A stretch of 42,051 nt of DNA from a bacterium (GTDB taxonomy: Bacteria > Actinomycetota > Acidimicrobiia > Spongiisociales > JAENVV01). Each line of letters starts with the position of its first letter. Within the stretch, counting starts at the first letter, position 1. The DNA is taken from contig JAHEFX010000009.1 of NCBI GenBank assembly GCA_024639975.1, positions 1 to 42,051 on the forward strand, read 5' to 3'. Positions 32,608 through 42,051 of this stretch are shown in pieces. The notes under the pieces are model-generated. The model saw only the letters and a list, made by a program, of their open reading frames with translations, was not told the DNA's origin and searched no databases. Made by a program: the position numbers and the translations under genes.

Positions 32608-32808
32608 ATGGAGGCGATCCCCTGGGCTGCGATCGTACCGCTCCTCGTGCTGGCGGTGGGGTTCGTCGGCTATTGCCTGTTCGACCTGTCCCGGAGCGAG
32701 GTGCGCCACCTCCCCAAGTGGGCCTGGGCGCTCGTCTGCCTCCTGTCGATCCCTGTCGGGGGCATCGTCTACCTGCTGGTCGGTAGGGAGACGTCGGCCG
32801 ACCGATGA
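32608..32808 (+). CDS. Small PLDc_N-like membrane protein (YxlE-like)
   Basis: 66 residues from the ATG at 32608: MEAIPWAAIVPLLVLAVGFV, then GYCLFDLSRSEVRHLPKWAW and a second helix ending in PVGGIVYLLVGRE. Two helices with the L-x-K-W-x-W ... PVGGIVYLLVGR pattern match the phospholipase-D-nuclease N-terminal (PLDc_N) domain of small membrane proteins such as YxlE. Its stop overlaps the next gene's ATG (ATGA), tying it to the ABC transporter. Confidence 0.82.
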   Translation: MEAIPWAAIVPLLVLAVGFVGYCLFDLSRSEVRHLPKWAWALVCLLSIPVGGIVYLLVGRETSADR

Positions 32809-33674
32809 TCCAGACGACCGGTCTCACGAAGCGCTACGGCGAGAAGGTGGCGGTGGACGCCGTCGACCTGGTCGTCGAGGACGGGTCGGTGCACGGCCTG
32901 GTCGGTCGGAACGGCGCGGGGAAGACCACGCTCCTCCGCATGCTGGCCGGTCTGCGCACCCCGACATCCGGGTCGGTCTCGATCGAGTCGCGTCGAGAGG
33001 AGCTGGCGGTGCTGCCGGACACGCCGCGTTTCGATCCTTGGCTCACCGGCCGGGAGGTGGTGGAGCTCGCTGCGAGCTTGGTCGGGGGGGCGGATCGGAT
33101 CAACGAGGTGCTCGGCGGGGCCGGCCTCTCGGATGCGGGCGACCGCCGGGTGGGTGGCTACTCGAGGGGCATGCTCCAACGGCTGGGTATCGCCGCCGCC
33201 TTGGTGGGCTCGCCGCGACTGTTGCTGGCCGACGAACCCGCATCTGCGCTGGACCCGCAGGGCCGCCGTGAGGTGCTCGACGTGATCGGCCGGATGCGAG
33301 GAGAGGCAACCGTCCTCTTCTCCAGTCACATCCTCGCCGACGTCCAGGAGGTGTGCGACTCCGTGAGCATCATGGAAGAAGGTCGGCTCCTCTTCCAAGG
33401 CAGCATCCGGGACCTTCTCATCGGCTCGGCCACCCCGCGGTACCTCGTGCGAATCCGACCCGACTCGCCCGATCCCCGGCCGGCCCTCATGGAGCAGTCC
33501 TGGGTCTCAGGGGTCGAGGCGCGCTCCGACGGGGTGCTCGGCGTGTCCGTCCGCTCCCTGGAGGACGCAGAGCTCCATCTGGCAGGCGTGCTCGCCTCGG
33601 CAGGTTCGGGTGTCATCTCCCTTGGTCCGGAGGCGGTCACGCTGGAACAGGCGTTCCTGGAGCTGACCTCGTGA
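32805..33674 (+). CDS. ABC transporter ATP-binding protein (YxlF-like)
   Basis: 289-residue ATPase. Walker A GRNGAGKTT (34-42), signature GYSRGMLQR, Walker B RLLLADEPASALDP, switch histidine in FSSHILADVQEV, and a C-terminal regulatory extension typical of CcmA/NatA-type ABC-2 exporters. It overlaps the permease gene by 4 bases (GTGA). With the PLDc_N protein and the permease it matches the YxlEFG layout of Bacillus; substrate unknown. Confidence 0.92.
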   Translation: MIQTTGLTKRYGEKVAVDAVDLVVEDGSVHGLVGRNGAGKTTLLRMLAGLRTPTSGSVSIESRREELAVLPDTPRFDPWLTGREVVELAASLVGGADRINEVLGGAGLSDAGDRRVGGYSRGMLQRLGIAAALVGSPRLLLADEPASALDPQGRREVLDVIGRMRGEATVLFSSHILADVQEVCDSVSIMEEGRLLFQGSIRDLLIGSATPRYLVRIRPDSPDPRPALMEQSWVSGVEARSDGVLGVSVRSLEDAELHLAGVLASAGSGVISLGPEAVTLEQAFLELTS

Positions 33675-34429
33675 GCCTCTGGCGACTCGAGTGGCTCCGA
33701 CTGACCCGTACACGTCGGCTGGTCGCGCTCGTCGGGGTCTACCTCTTCTTCGGGCTCCTGGGACCGCTGTCGGCCCGCTACCTGGGTGAGATCCTCGACC
33801 TCGCCGGCGGAGAGCTCGAGGGAGCCGTCATCGAGCTCCCGCCGCCGACCCCGGTGGATGGCATGGCCCAGTTCGCCAGCAATGCCGTACAGATCGGCAC
33901 CCTCGTCGCCGTGGTGGTCGCCGCCGGGGCCCTGTCGATCGACGCGATACCGGAGATGGGGGTCTTCGTCAGGACCCGAACCCGAGGGCTCGGCCGTGTG
34001 CTGCTGCCCCGGTACGCGGTCACGGCACTGGCCGCCATCGTTGCCTACGTCGTCGGCACGGGTGCCGCCTGGTACGAGACGTGGGTTCTCATCGGCCCCC
34101 CGGACGCGGCAGGGGTGCTCTGGGGTGCGGTCTTCGGCGCGCTCTATCTGGCCTTCGCGGTTGCCGTGGTTGCCCTGGTTGCCGCGCGGGCGAGCTCGGT
34201 GCTCGGGTCGGTCCTGATCTCCCTCATCGTCCTGCTGGTGCTGCCGATCCTCAGCGTCGTCGGGTCGGTTGGACGGTGGACCCCGGCCCCACTGTCGGTC
34301 GCCCTGGCCGAGCTGCCCGCCGGTGGGTACGAACTCGCCGACTATGCCGCGGCCGTCGGCGCAACACTGGTGGCGATCCCGGCCCTGCTCTGGATGGCGG
34401 TTCGCCTCGCTGAGCGTCGCGAGCGCTAG
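33671..34429 (+). CDS. ABC-2-type transporter permease (YxlG-like)
   Basis: 252-residue membrane protein from a GTG at 33671 overlapping the ATPase stop. About six helices: one near residues 17-36, then after an extracytoplasmic loop (EILDLAGGELEGAVIELPPP) five more, ending in ALLWMAVRLAERRER. No catalytic residues are expected. Partner of the preceding ATPase; the substrate cannot be told. Confidence 0.85.
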   Translation: MSLWRLEWLRLTRTRRLVALVGVYLFFGLLGPLSARYLGEILDLAGGELEGAVIELPPPTPVDGMAQFASNAVQIGTLVAVVVAAGALSIDAIPEMGVFVRTRTRGLGRVLLPRYAVTALAAIVAYVVGTGAAWYETWVLIGPPDAAGVLWGAVFGALYLAFAVAVVALVAARASSVLGSVLISLIVLLVLPILSVVGSVGRWTPAPLSVALAELPAGGYELADYAAAVGATLVAIPALLWMAVRLAERRER

Positions 34430-34447
34430 GCCGTCACAGGTGGCCCG

Positions 34448-34453
34448 TACGTT
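34448..34453 (+). promoter_or_regulatory. Leaderless -10 box, ComF-like gene
   Basis: TACGTT, 6 nt before the ATG at 34460. Confidence 0.55.
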
Positions 34454-34459
34454 GGCCGC

Positions 34460-35050
34460 ATGCCCTGCATCTCATGCGCCCGACCCGGCGGGCCGATCTG
34501 TGAGCCTTGTCGCACGCGGCTCCGGTCCGTGCCCGATCGCGTGCTCGGTGATGTCGTCGCAACGGCGACCTGGGCACATTCGGGACCGGCTCGCTCGCTC
34601 GTCCACCGGCTCAAGTACGACGGCGTGACGGCACCGGCGGATCTGGCCGCCGCCGAGGGTCGCGTGCCGGACGATGTCATCGCCCTGGTCCCCGTCCCCC
34701 GAGTCTCGGCCAGGACGGTCTCCTACGGCGTCGATCCAGCCAACGCCTTCGCCCGGGCCCTGGGGGCGCGTCTGGGGCTGCCGGTCGTGAGGTGCCTGTC
34801 GGCGCCGGCGTGGTCGCGCCGCCGTGCCGGGAGGCGGCGCCGTCCCGCCCCGCCGCGCTTTCGGATGGCGGGTGACCCGATCCCCCGGGCGGTGGTGGTC
34901 GACGACGTCATCACGTCGGGCGCGACGGTCGAGGCCGCCGCCGCGCTCGTCGGTGCCCATCGGGCGGTGGCGATCACCATGGCCCCCGGGGTCAAATCCC
35001 GCGGCGGGACCGGTCTCCCCCATACGATGCGTGGACGGGACGTCGATTGA
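34460..35050 (+). CDS. comF: ComF-type phosphoribosyltransferase-fold protein
   Basis: 196 residues. An N-terminal zinc ribbon (C3, C6, C14, C17 in MPCISCARPGGPICEPC) precedes HRLKYDG, LVPVPRVSARTVSYGVDPAN and the PRPP loop AVVVDDVITSGATVEAA (144-160), the standard ComF layout. ComF proteins take part in DNA uptake and repair-related single-strand DNA handling in some bacteria; in actinobacteria without competence genes the role is unclear. A basic stretch, SRRRAGRRRRPAPPRFR, replaces the usual QxxxxxxxRxxN region and could contact nucleic acid. Confidence 0.88.
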   Translation: MPCISCARPGGPICEPCRTRLRSVPDRVLGDVVATATWAHSGPARSLVHRLKYDGVTAPADLAAAEGRVPDDVIALVPVPRVSARTVSYGVDPANAFARALGARLGLPVVRCLSAPAWSRRRAGRRRRPAPPRFRMAGDPIPRAVVVDDVITSGATVEAAAALVGAHRAVAITMAPGVKSRGGTGLPHTMRGRDVD

Positions 35051-35057
35051 GGATGAT

Positions 35058-36809
35058 GTGGACACAGGAGGGCGGAGTGGTCCGGATGTGGTTGCCGCGC
35101 TCGGCAGTGCGTGGACGACGGCCGGTCTCTATCCGGACGTCTCCAAGCAGGAGCCGTTCCGGGTGGCTGCGATCAGGATCTCCCGATATGCCGGTGCCGA
35201 GCTGCGGGTCCGAGCCGGTGGCTTCGTCATCTCCGGTGACCCGGTTCCGGGTCCCGATGCGGCAGGTCGGCTGGCAAATGCACTCTTCCTGCACGGGACC
35301 GAGTCGCTCGGCTTCACCCAGGACCTGACCCCTGAATCGCTGGCCCACCTGCTCAAGATCGTCGCCCTCGCCCCCGAGGTCGTGGACGACCAAGGAGGAC
35401 TGGAGGGCATGGTCGCTGCGGCGGGTCTCGTGGGCATCCGCCTCACGATGCGCAACCAGCTCGCCGGACTCGGCGGGGACACCCCGGAGGCGTTCACGGT
35501 CCCGGACGAGCCGGACATCCCGCTCGAGATGTCGTTTCTGGACCAGCTGGAGCTCGTGGCTGCCCAGCCGGACGCCGATGAGCGAACGGCGGCGGTCATG
35601 GGACTCATCGACGAGTTCACCGGGCTGGCGCCCGGTTCCCAGGCCGAGCTGATCGACCGGCTCCTGGGGACGTCGCGGGCCGACCTCAGGGACCTCTTCC
35701 TCGACCAGCTCGCTCCCAACGACCTCGCCCGGGTCGTGGAACACCTCGACCCCACCGCCTTCCGGGTCCTCGGGGAGTACGTGTCCTACGTCGAGGGGCC
35801 TCGCCGAGGCGAGCTCACCGAGGCCATCGGCGACCCTGCCTCGGTGCTGCGCTTCAGGGCCCGGGTGGCCGAGTCCGTGCGGGAGCGGATGACCGGCATC
35901 CAGCTCGCCCGGCCGACGTCGGCGGCAGCGCCGAGCGCCGACTTCGCCGTCGACCACGAGGGATGGTTCCAGGCCTCCACGGAGGTGATGCAAGGCGTGG
36001 CGCTCGTCGAGGACCGCCCGGACCGTCAGGGTCGCGTCGCTGAGGCTTGGAAGACGAGGGTCGATGTGTCATTGGCCGGCCAGGAGGACGAGCAGGCACT
36101 CGCCTGGTACAACTCCATCATCGACCTCGATGACCCGCCGGACCCGCTTGCCGAAGCCGTCGCCCAGGTACCCGACACCGAGCAGATCAAGGGGCTGTTG
36201 GAGCGTCGCCGGGCCGCCGCCGGGATCGGGGCCCGAGAGTTCGTCGAGCTACTGATGGGATCCGACCCCGGTCGGGTCATCGGTCCACTCGCCGACGCCG
36301 GCGAGGACTCGACCCACCTCGCCGCACTGGCCGGTGACGACCCGGAGACACTGCTCGGCGCCATAGCGTCGGTCGACGACCCGCTCCCCGTCATCGTGGC
36401 CCTCAAGGCCGCCGGATACCGAGGGGCCGACCCCCGCCTCATCGAACTGCTCGATTCCCCGGAGACCCACGGGCGCGCCGAGATCCTCGTCCTGGTCGGG
36501 CCCTCGCTCGGCGTCGACCGACTCGGCCGGCTCCTCCTGGAGGAGGACGAAGCGGTCAGTCGCCAGGCCGCGGAGATACTTCGCCGAGGGCGGACGACAG
36601 CGGGGTTGAACCTTCTGTTCCAACGCTTCGAGTCCGAGGACGCCGACGACCCGGAGCGGGAGTTCCTTGCCCACCTGCTGGCCGGCACCGGCGACGGGGC
36701 GAACCTCCTCAAAGGGGTCATGACCGCCTCCAACCTGCTGACCGGTCACGGCCGGAGCCTTCGGGCAGCGGCACGATCGGCGCTCGGTTCGGCCGAGGAG
36801 CCGCGATGA
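35058..36809 (+). CDS. Helical-repeat protein with LYP-type N-terminal module
   Basis: 583 residues from a GTG at 35058, chosen for GAGG 5 nt upstream; an in-frame GTG at 35031 would overlap comF. Residues about 13-108 form a module with [27 protein letters not shown] and [20 protein letters not shown] that aligns with the start of the next protein. The remainder is a series of short amphipathic helices that looks like HEAT/ARM-type repeats ([60 protein letters not shown]). No membrane helix or enzyme motif. Likely a protein-interaction partner of the HD-GYP protein (inference). Confidence 0.78.
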   Translation: MDTGGRSGPDVVAALGSAWTTAGLYPDVSKQEPFRVAAIRISRYAGAELRVRAGGFVISGDPVPGPDAAGRLANALFLHGTESLGFTQDLTPESLAHLLKIVALAPEVVDDQGGLEGMVAAAGLVGIRLTMRNQLAGLGGDTPEAFTVPDEPDIPLEMSFLDQLELVAAQPDADERTAAVMGLIDEFTGLAPGSQAELIDRLLGTSRADLRDLFLDQLAPNDLARVVEHLDPTAFRVLGEYVSYVEGPRRGELTEAIGDPASVLRFRARVAESVRERMTGIQLARPTSAAAPSADFAVDHEGWFQASTEVMQGVALVEDRPDRQGRVAEAWKTRVDVSLAGQEDEQALAWYNSIIDLDDPPDPLAEAVAQVPDTEQIKGLLERRRAAAGIGAREFVELLMGSDPGRVIGPLADAGEDSTHLAALAGDDPETLLGAIASVDDPLPVIVALKAAGYRGADPRLIELLDSPETHGRAEILVLVGPSLGVDRLGRLLLEEDEAVSRQAAEILRRGRTTAGLNLLFQRFESEDADDPEREFLAHLLAGTGDGANLLKGVMTASNLLTGHGRSLRAAARSALGSAEEPR

Positions 36810-38107
36810 ACACCCGCTCGGTCCTCGTCTCGTTCCGCCAGGCCAAGAACGCCATGGGCCTCTACCCCCAAGAGCACCCGGCGGTCGTATCGGGGGTACT
36901 GGGCACCCTGAAGGCGCTGCGCGACACCATGGCCGAATCGGACATGACGCTCACGCTCGTCCAAGGGCACCTGTATCGGGAGCGGGAACCACAGCCCCAC
37001 GAGTCACTCGAGTTCTCCGACCTGCTCGCCGGGTTGCGTGGTGCCGGCATCGAGACCGTCACCTTCACCGCGCCGGTCCAGGTGAACGATCTCCGACAGG
37101 CCATCGCCTTCTCGGCCGGACTCAGCCCCGACCCGCCCGAGCAATCGGTTCGGTTCAACGAGCACCCGTACTCGCCCGAAGACCTGGGCATCGCCGACGA
37201 CGACAGCCCACGGGTCAGGTACGCAGCGGCGATGGACACGCTCAAGAAGGCGATGCTCTCGGTCGGTCACGACGACCGGATCCCGATGGCCGACGCGACC
37301 GTCGCCGTCGAGCGATTGCTCGAGGTGACCGTCGCCCAACCGGCGGCGGCCCTCCTCCTCGCAACACTGAAGAGCCACGACGGCTACACCTTCTACCACT
37401 CGGTGAACGTGGCCATCCTGAGTCTGGCGATGTCCCAGAATCTCGGAATGGATCCGGAGGCGTCGAAGACCCTCGCCCTCGGCGCTCTCCTGCACGACGT
37501 CGGCAAGGCGCGGGTCGACGCGAAGCTCCTGAACACGGCCGGCCGACTCGGCCCCGACGAGTGGGCGGAGATGCGTCGCCACCCACAGGAGGGGGCCACG
37601 GCGATCCTCGCCTCGGCGGCCCCGGGGCAGGAGTTCGCCGCCGTCGTCGCCTTCGAGCACCATGCCCGGTACGACCGAACCGGGTACCCGCTGCTCGGCT
37701 ACGCCCGACGTCCCCACCCGTTCAGCCGGCTCGTGACCGTCTGCGACGTCTACGACGCCCTGACGACCCGTCGCTCCTACCGCCGGGCCGAATCGCCGAC
37801 GCGGGCCCTGCTGACACTGGCCAAAGGGGCCGGGACCGAGTTCGACCCGGCCATGGTCGACCTCCTGGTATCGATGGTGGGCGTCCACCCGGTCGGCGCC
37901 GTCCTCGAGCTCGAGGACCAGTCGCTCGTCGTCGTCACGGCTGCTCCCAACACGGAGCGGATCGAGGCACTGCTCGTCCAGACCGCTTCGGGAGAGCGCC
38001 TGACGACGCCGGAGCCGGTGATCGTCGACGAGAAGCGGGTGGTCGAGCAGCTCCCGGCGGACATCGTGGACGTCCAACCGTCGGAGTTCCTCGACCTCGT
38101 CGGGTAG
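36806..38107 (+). CDS. HD-GYP-type phosphohydrolase with the same N-terminal module
   Basis: 433 residues. The N-terminal module (about 8-110) has [35 protein letters not shown] and [19 protein letters not shown]. The catalytic domain (about 180-360) has H198, H230-D231 (ALLHDVGK), H259 (RRHPQEG), H285-H286 (FEHHARYD), G293-Y294-P295 (TGYP) and D314 (CDVYDAL), the metal ligands and GYP mark of HD-GYP enzymes that cleave cyclic di-GMP or related dinucleotides. The DGxGYP form is altered to DRTGYP. A C-terminal tail of 70 residues follows. The ATG overlaps the upstream stop (ATGA). Confidence 0.88.
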   Translation: MNTRSVLVSFRQAKNAMGLYPQEHPAVVSGVLGTLKALRDTMAESDMTLTLVQGHLYREREPQPHESLEFSDLLAGLRGAGIETVTFTAPVQVNDLRQAIAFSAGLSPDPPEQSVRFNEHPYSPEDLGIADDDSPRVRYAAAMDTLKKAMLSVGHDDRIPMADATVAVERLLEVTVAQPAAALLLATLKSHDGYTFYHSVNVAILSLAMSQNLGMDPEASKTLALGALLHDVGKARVDAKLLNTAGRLGPDEWAEMRRHPQEGATAILASAAPGQEFAAVVAFEHHARYDRTGYPLLGYARRPHPFSRLVTVCDVYDALTTRRSYRRAESPTRALLTLAKGAGTEFDPAMVDLLVSMVGVHPVGAVLELEDQSLVVVTAAPNTERIEALLVQTASGERLTTPEPVIVDEKRVVEQLPADIVDVQPSEFLDLVG

Positions 38108-38130
38108 GGGATACACACCCGGCGCGGCGG

Positions 38131-38136
38131 TACCAT
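38131..38136 (+). promoter_or_regulatory. Near-leaderless -10 box, secA
   Basis: TACCAT, 9 nt before the ATG at 38146, in the 38-base gap after the HD-GYP gene; implies a leader of 2-3 nt. Confidence 0.5.
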
Positions 38137-38145
38137 GCGTCCCGC

Positions 38146-40782
<2,637 letters not shown>

Positions 40783-40797
40783 GCGCACGGAATGGCT

Positions 40798-42036
40798 TCA
40801 CCCATGTGCGGCCTCCAACCGTTCCGCAACCCGGTCGGCAACGCGAGCCGCGTCGGCATCGACTCCTGCGATCACACCCGAGCGGCGGTTCGAAGTCCAG
40901 CCGAAACCGAGGCAGTAGACCCCGGGTGACTCGGTCACGCCGTTCGAATGCCGAAGGCGACTCTCGTCGTCGAGGATCGGGAGGTCGACCCACGAGAAGT
41001 CCCCGCCGAACCCGGTGGCCCAGATGACCGTCGAGACGCCCGCATGGTCGAGGTCGAGCTCGCCGAGGATCTTGATCGGCTCGCCGGCGTAGGGCCCGTC
41101 CGCGGGATCGTCCTCGGGTGGTGGGGCTTCCAGGCCGTTCGTCGTGATCCAGGAGTCGATCTTCTCGTGCCAGTCTGCCGAGAACCGGTCGGCTGCGGCG
41201 ATGTACTCGGCTGCTCGCCCGTCGGTCACCAGCCTGTGGTGGTCAACCCGCTCGAAGCGCCCGAGGAGCGTCGCACCCTTGGCCGCCAGCCACTGGAAGC
41301 TGATCGAGTGCCCGTGCTTGCCGAGTCCCGAGATGAGTGGGTTGGTGGCCCTGAGCATGGCCGGGTCCTCGACCTGGTCGGGGGTGATGTCCCAAACGCC
41401 CATGTCCTCCCACCAAGCCATGAAGTCCTTGCCGCGATATCGGCGGGGCAGGCGCGGTGCCGCGCTGATCGAGAAGTACACCGATCGGCCCGCCCTGAGC
41501 AGGTCCTCGACTATCTGGGCACCGGATTGGCCGCCACCGATGACCAAGACGGCGCCGTCACGGAGGTGTGTCGCCGACCGGTACTCGGCGGCATGGAGCT
41601 GATCGATGTGGGCCGGCATGGTCTCGGCGGCAGCCGGGATGCGGGGGACGTTGAGGTTGCCGCAGGCGAGCACGACCGTCTTTGCGCGTAGCCGACCGTC
41701 GCTGGTCTCCAGGAGATAGCCACCCTCCCCTCCGGCACCGAGGCAGGAGACCTCCACACCTTCTCGCACCGGTAGCCGTTCCGCCGCTTCCTCGAACGAC
41801 CGGAGCAAGGTCGCCGTGGGCGCGAATCCGTCTTGGTCGTCTTGCTCGAAGGTGGCTCCCGGGAGGTGGTTCATCCAGTTCGGGGTGTTGAGCTCGAAGG
41901 ACTCCCACCGTTGCGTTCGCCACGTTTCTCCGACACGGCCTCGCTCCAGGATGAGGACGTCGATGCCTCGCTCGAGGAGGTGCCATCCCACTGCGAGCCC
42001 CGCCTGCCCGGCTCCGACGACGATGGTCTCATACAC
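40798..42036 (-). CDS. FAD-dependent monooxygenase-like oxidoreductase (FMO/CzcO type)
   Basis: 412-residue flavoprotein. FAD motif VVGAGQAGLAVGWHLLERG (8-13 core), then GETWRTQRWESFELNTPNWM, the NADPH motif VLVIGGGQSGAQIVEDLL, and the late ATGFGGDFSWVDLPILDDES and YCLGFGWTSNRRSGVI. The W-R-x-x-R-W and ATG motifs resemble flavin monooxygenase-like proteins annotated CzcO or Baeyer-Villiger-like. Substrate unknown. The start is GTG at 42036, 7 nt behind TAGCCT; an ATG at 42032 is out of frame. Convergent with secA, 15 bases apart. Confidence 0.88.
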   Translation of the reverse strand: MYETIVVGAGQAGLAVGWHLLERGIDVLILERGRVGETWRTQRWESFELNTPNWMNHLPGATFEQDDQDGFAPTATLLRSFEEAAERLPVREGVEVSCLGAGGEGGYLLETSDGRLRAKTVVLACGNLNVPRIPAAAETMPAHIDQLHAAEYRSATHLRDGAVLVIGGGQSGAQIVEDLLRAGRSVYFSISAAPRLPRRYRGKDFMAWWEDMGVWDITPDQVEDPAMLRATNPLISGLGKHGHSISFQWLAAKGATLLGRFERVDHHRLVTDGRAAEYIAAADRFSADWHEKIDSWITTNGLEAPPPEDDPADGPYAGEPIKILGELDLDHAGVSTVIWATGFGGDFSWVDLPILDDESRLRHSNGVTESPGVYCLGFGWTSNRRSGVIAGVDADAARVADRVAERLEAAHG

Positions 42037-42043
42037 CGGCTGG

Positions 42044-42049
42044 AGGCTA
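42044..42049 (-). promoter_or_regulatory. Leaderless -10 box, FAD monooxygenase-like gene
   Basis: TAGCCT on the minus strand, 7 nt before the GTG at 42036; the same hexamer as at 3272 and 13450. Confidence 0.5.
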
Positions 42050-42051
42050 CG

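Noticed and set aside
35023-35033. TACGAT followed by GTG at 35031 as a leaderless start for the helical-repeat gene
   Set aside because: Only 2 nt separate the hexamer from the GTG, too close for a leaderless start. The GTG at 35058 has GAGG at the right distance.
40783-40797. Terminator between secA and the convergent flavoprotein gene
   Set aside because: The 15-base gap has no hairpin or T-run.

Overview
The window is a dense, high-GC (roughly two-thirds G+C) stretch of bacterial chromosome with about 42 protein genes, very short gaps and many start/stop overlaps. Gene content points to an actinobacterium (Actinomycetota): two coenzyme F420 biosynthesis genes (cofD and cofE), an LLM-type F420-dependent oxidoreductase, a DUF5719/DUF3499/LCP/large GT2 envelope block, an LpdA-like flavoprotein, and eleven genes whose start codon lies 6-11 nt behind a TANNNT -10 box, as expected for leaderless or near-leaderless mRNAs. 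Assignment to Acidimicrobiia or a relative is an inference from this mix and was not tested. I see no tRNA, rRNA, CRISPR array, transposase, integrase or base-composition break, and no gene-free stretch over 300 bases.

Layout. 1-3240 (minus): sufS (cut by the window edge), sufC, a YbaK-like aminoacyl-tRNA deacylase and an LLM oxidoreductase. 3284-5072 (plus): acyl-CoA dehydrogenase and two small uncharacterised proteins. 5069-8809 (minus): an alpha/beta hydrolase, a small possible winged-helix protein behind an AT-rich palindrome, and a bifunctional PBP with PASTA repeats. 8899-11849 (plus): methylmalonyl-CoA mutase catalytic subunit and an LpdA-like flavoprotein. 11851-16767 (minus): a DUF308-DUF389 membrane protein, then pccA and pccB. 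16843-19607 (plus): birA, a dienelactone-hydrolase-like protein and an LCP ligase. 19635-22037 (minus): TSUP permease, cofE, cofD. 22123-30085 (plus): a large GT2/membrane protein, DUF5719, a thioredoxin-like protein, three small Cys-rich proteins, a GT-C-like membrane protein and GtrA, meeting a convergent GT2. 30865-34429 (plus): Trm112-like protein, an orphan protein, ahcY and a YxlEFG-like ABC cassette. 34460-40782 (plus): comF-like gene, a helical-repeat protein, an HD-GYP protein and secA. 40798-42036 (minus): an FAD monooxygenase-like protein.

How the genes work together. Pcc (propionyl-CoA to methylmalonyl-CoA), the mutase (methylmalonyl-CoA to succinyl-CoA) and the biotin ligase that charges PccA form a propionyl-CoA disposal route; epimerase and B12-binding subunit are not here. 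PBP, LCP, GT2, GT-C, GtrA and DPM-like GT2 are envelope and surface-polysaccharide functions. cofD and cofE make the cofactor that the LLM oxidoreductase probably uses. The Trm112-like protein and AhcY both relate to SAM-dependent methylation.

The least familiar unit is the pair at 35058-38107. A helical-repeat protein and an HD-GYP-type phosphohydrolase overlap by 4 bases and appear to share a divergent N-terminal module of about 105 residues, which suggests an uncharacterised two-protein signalling unit.
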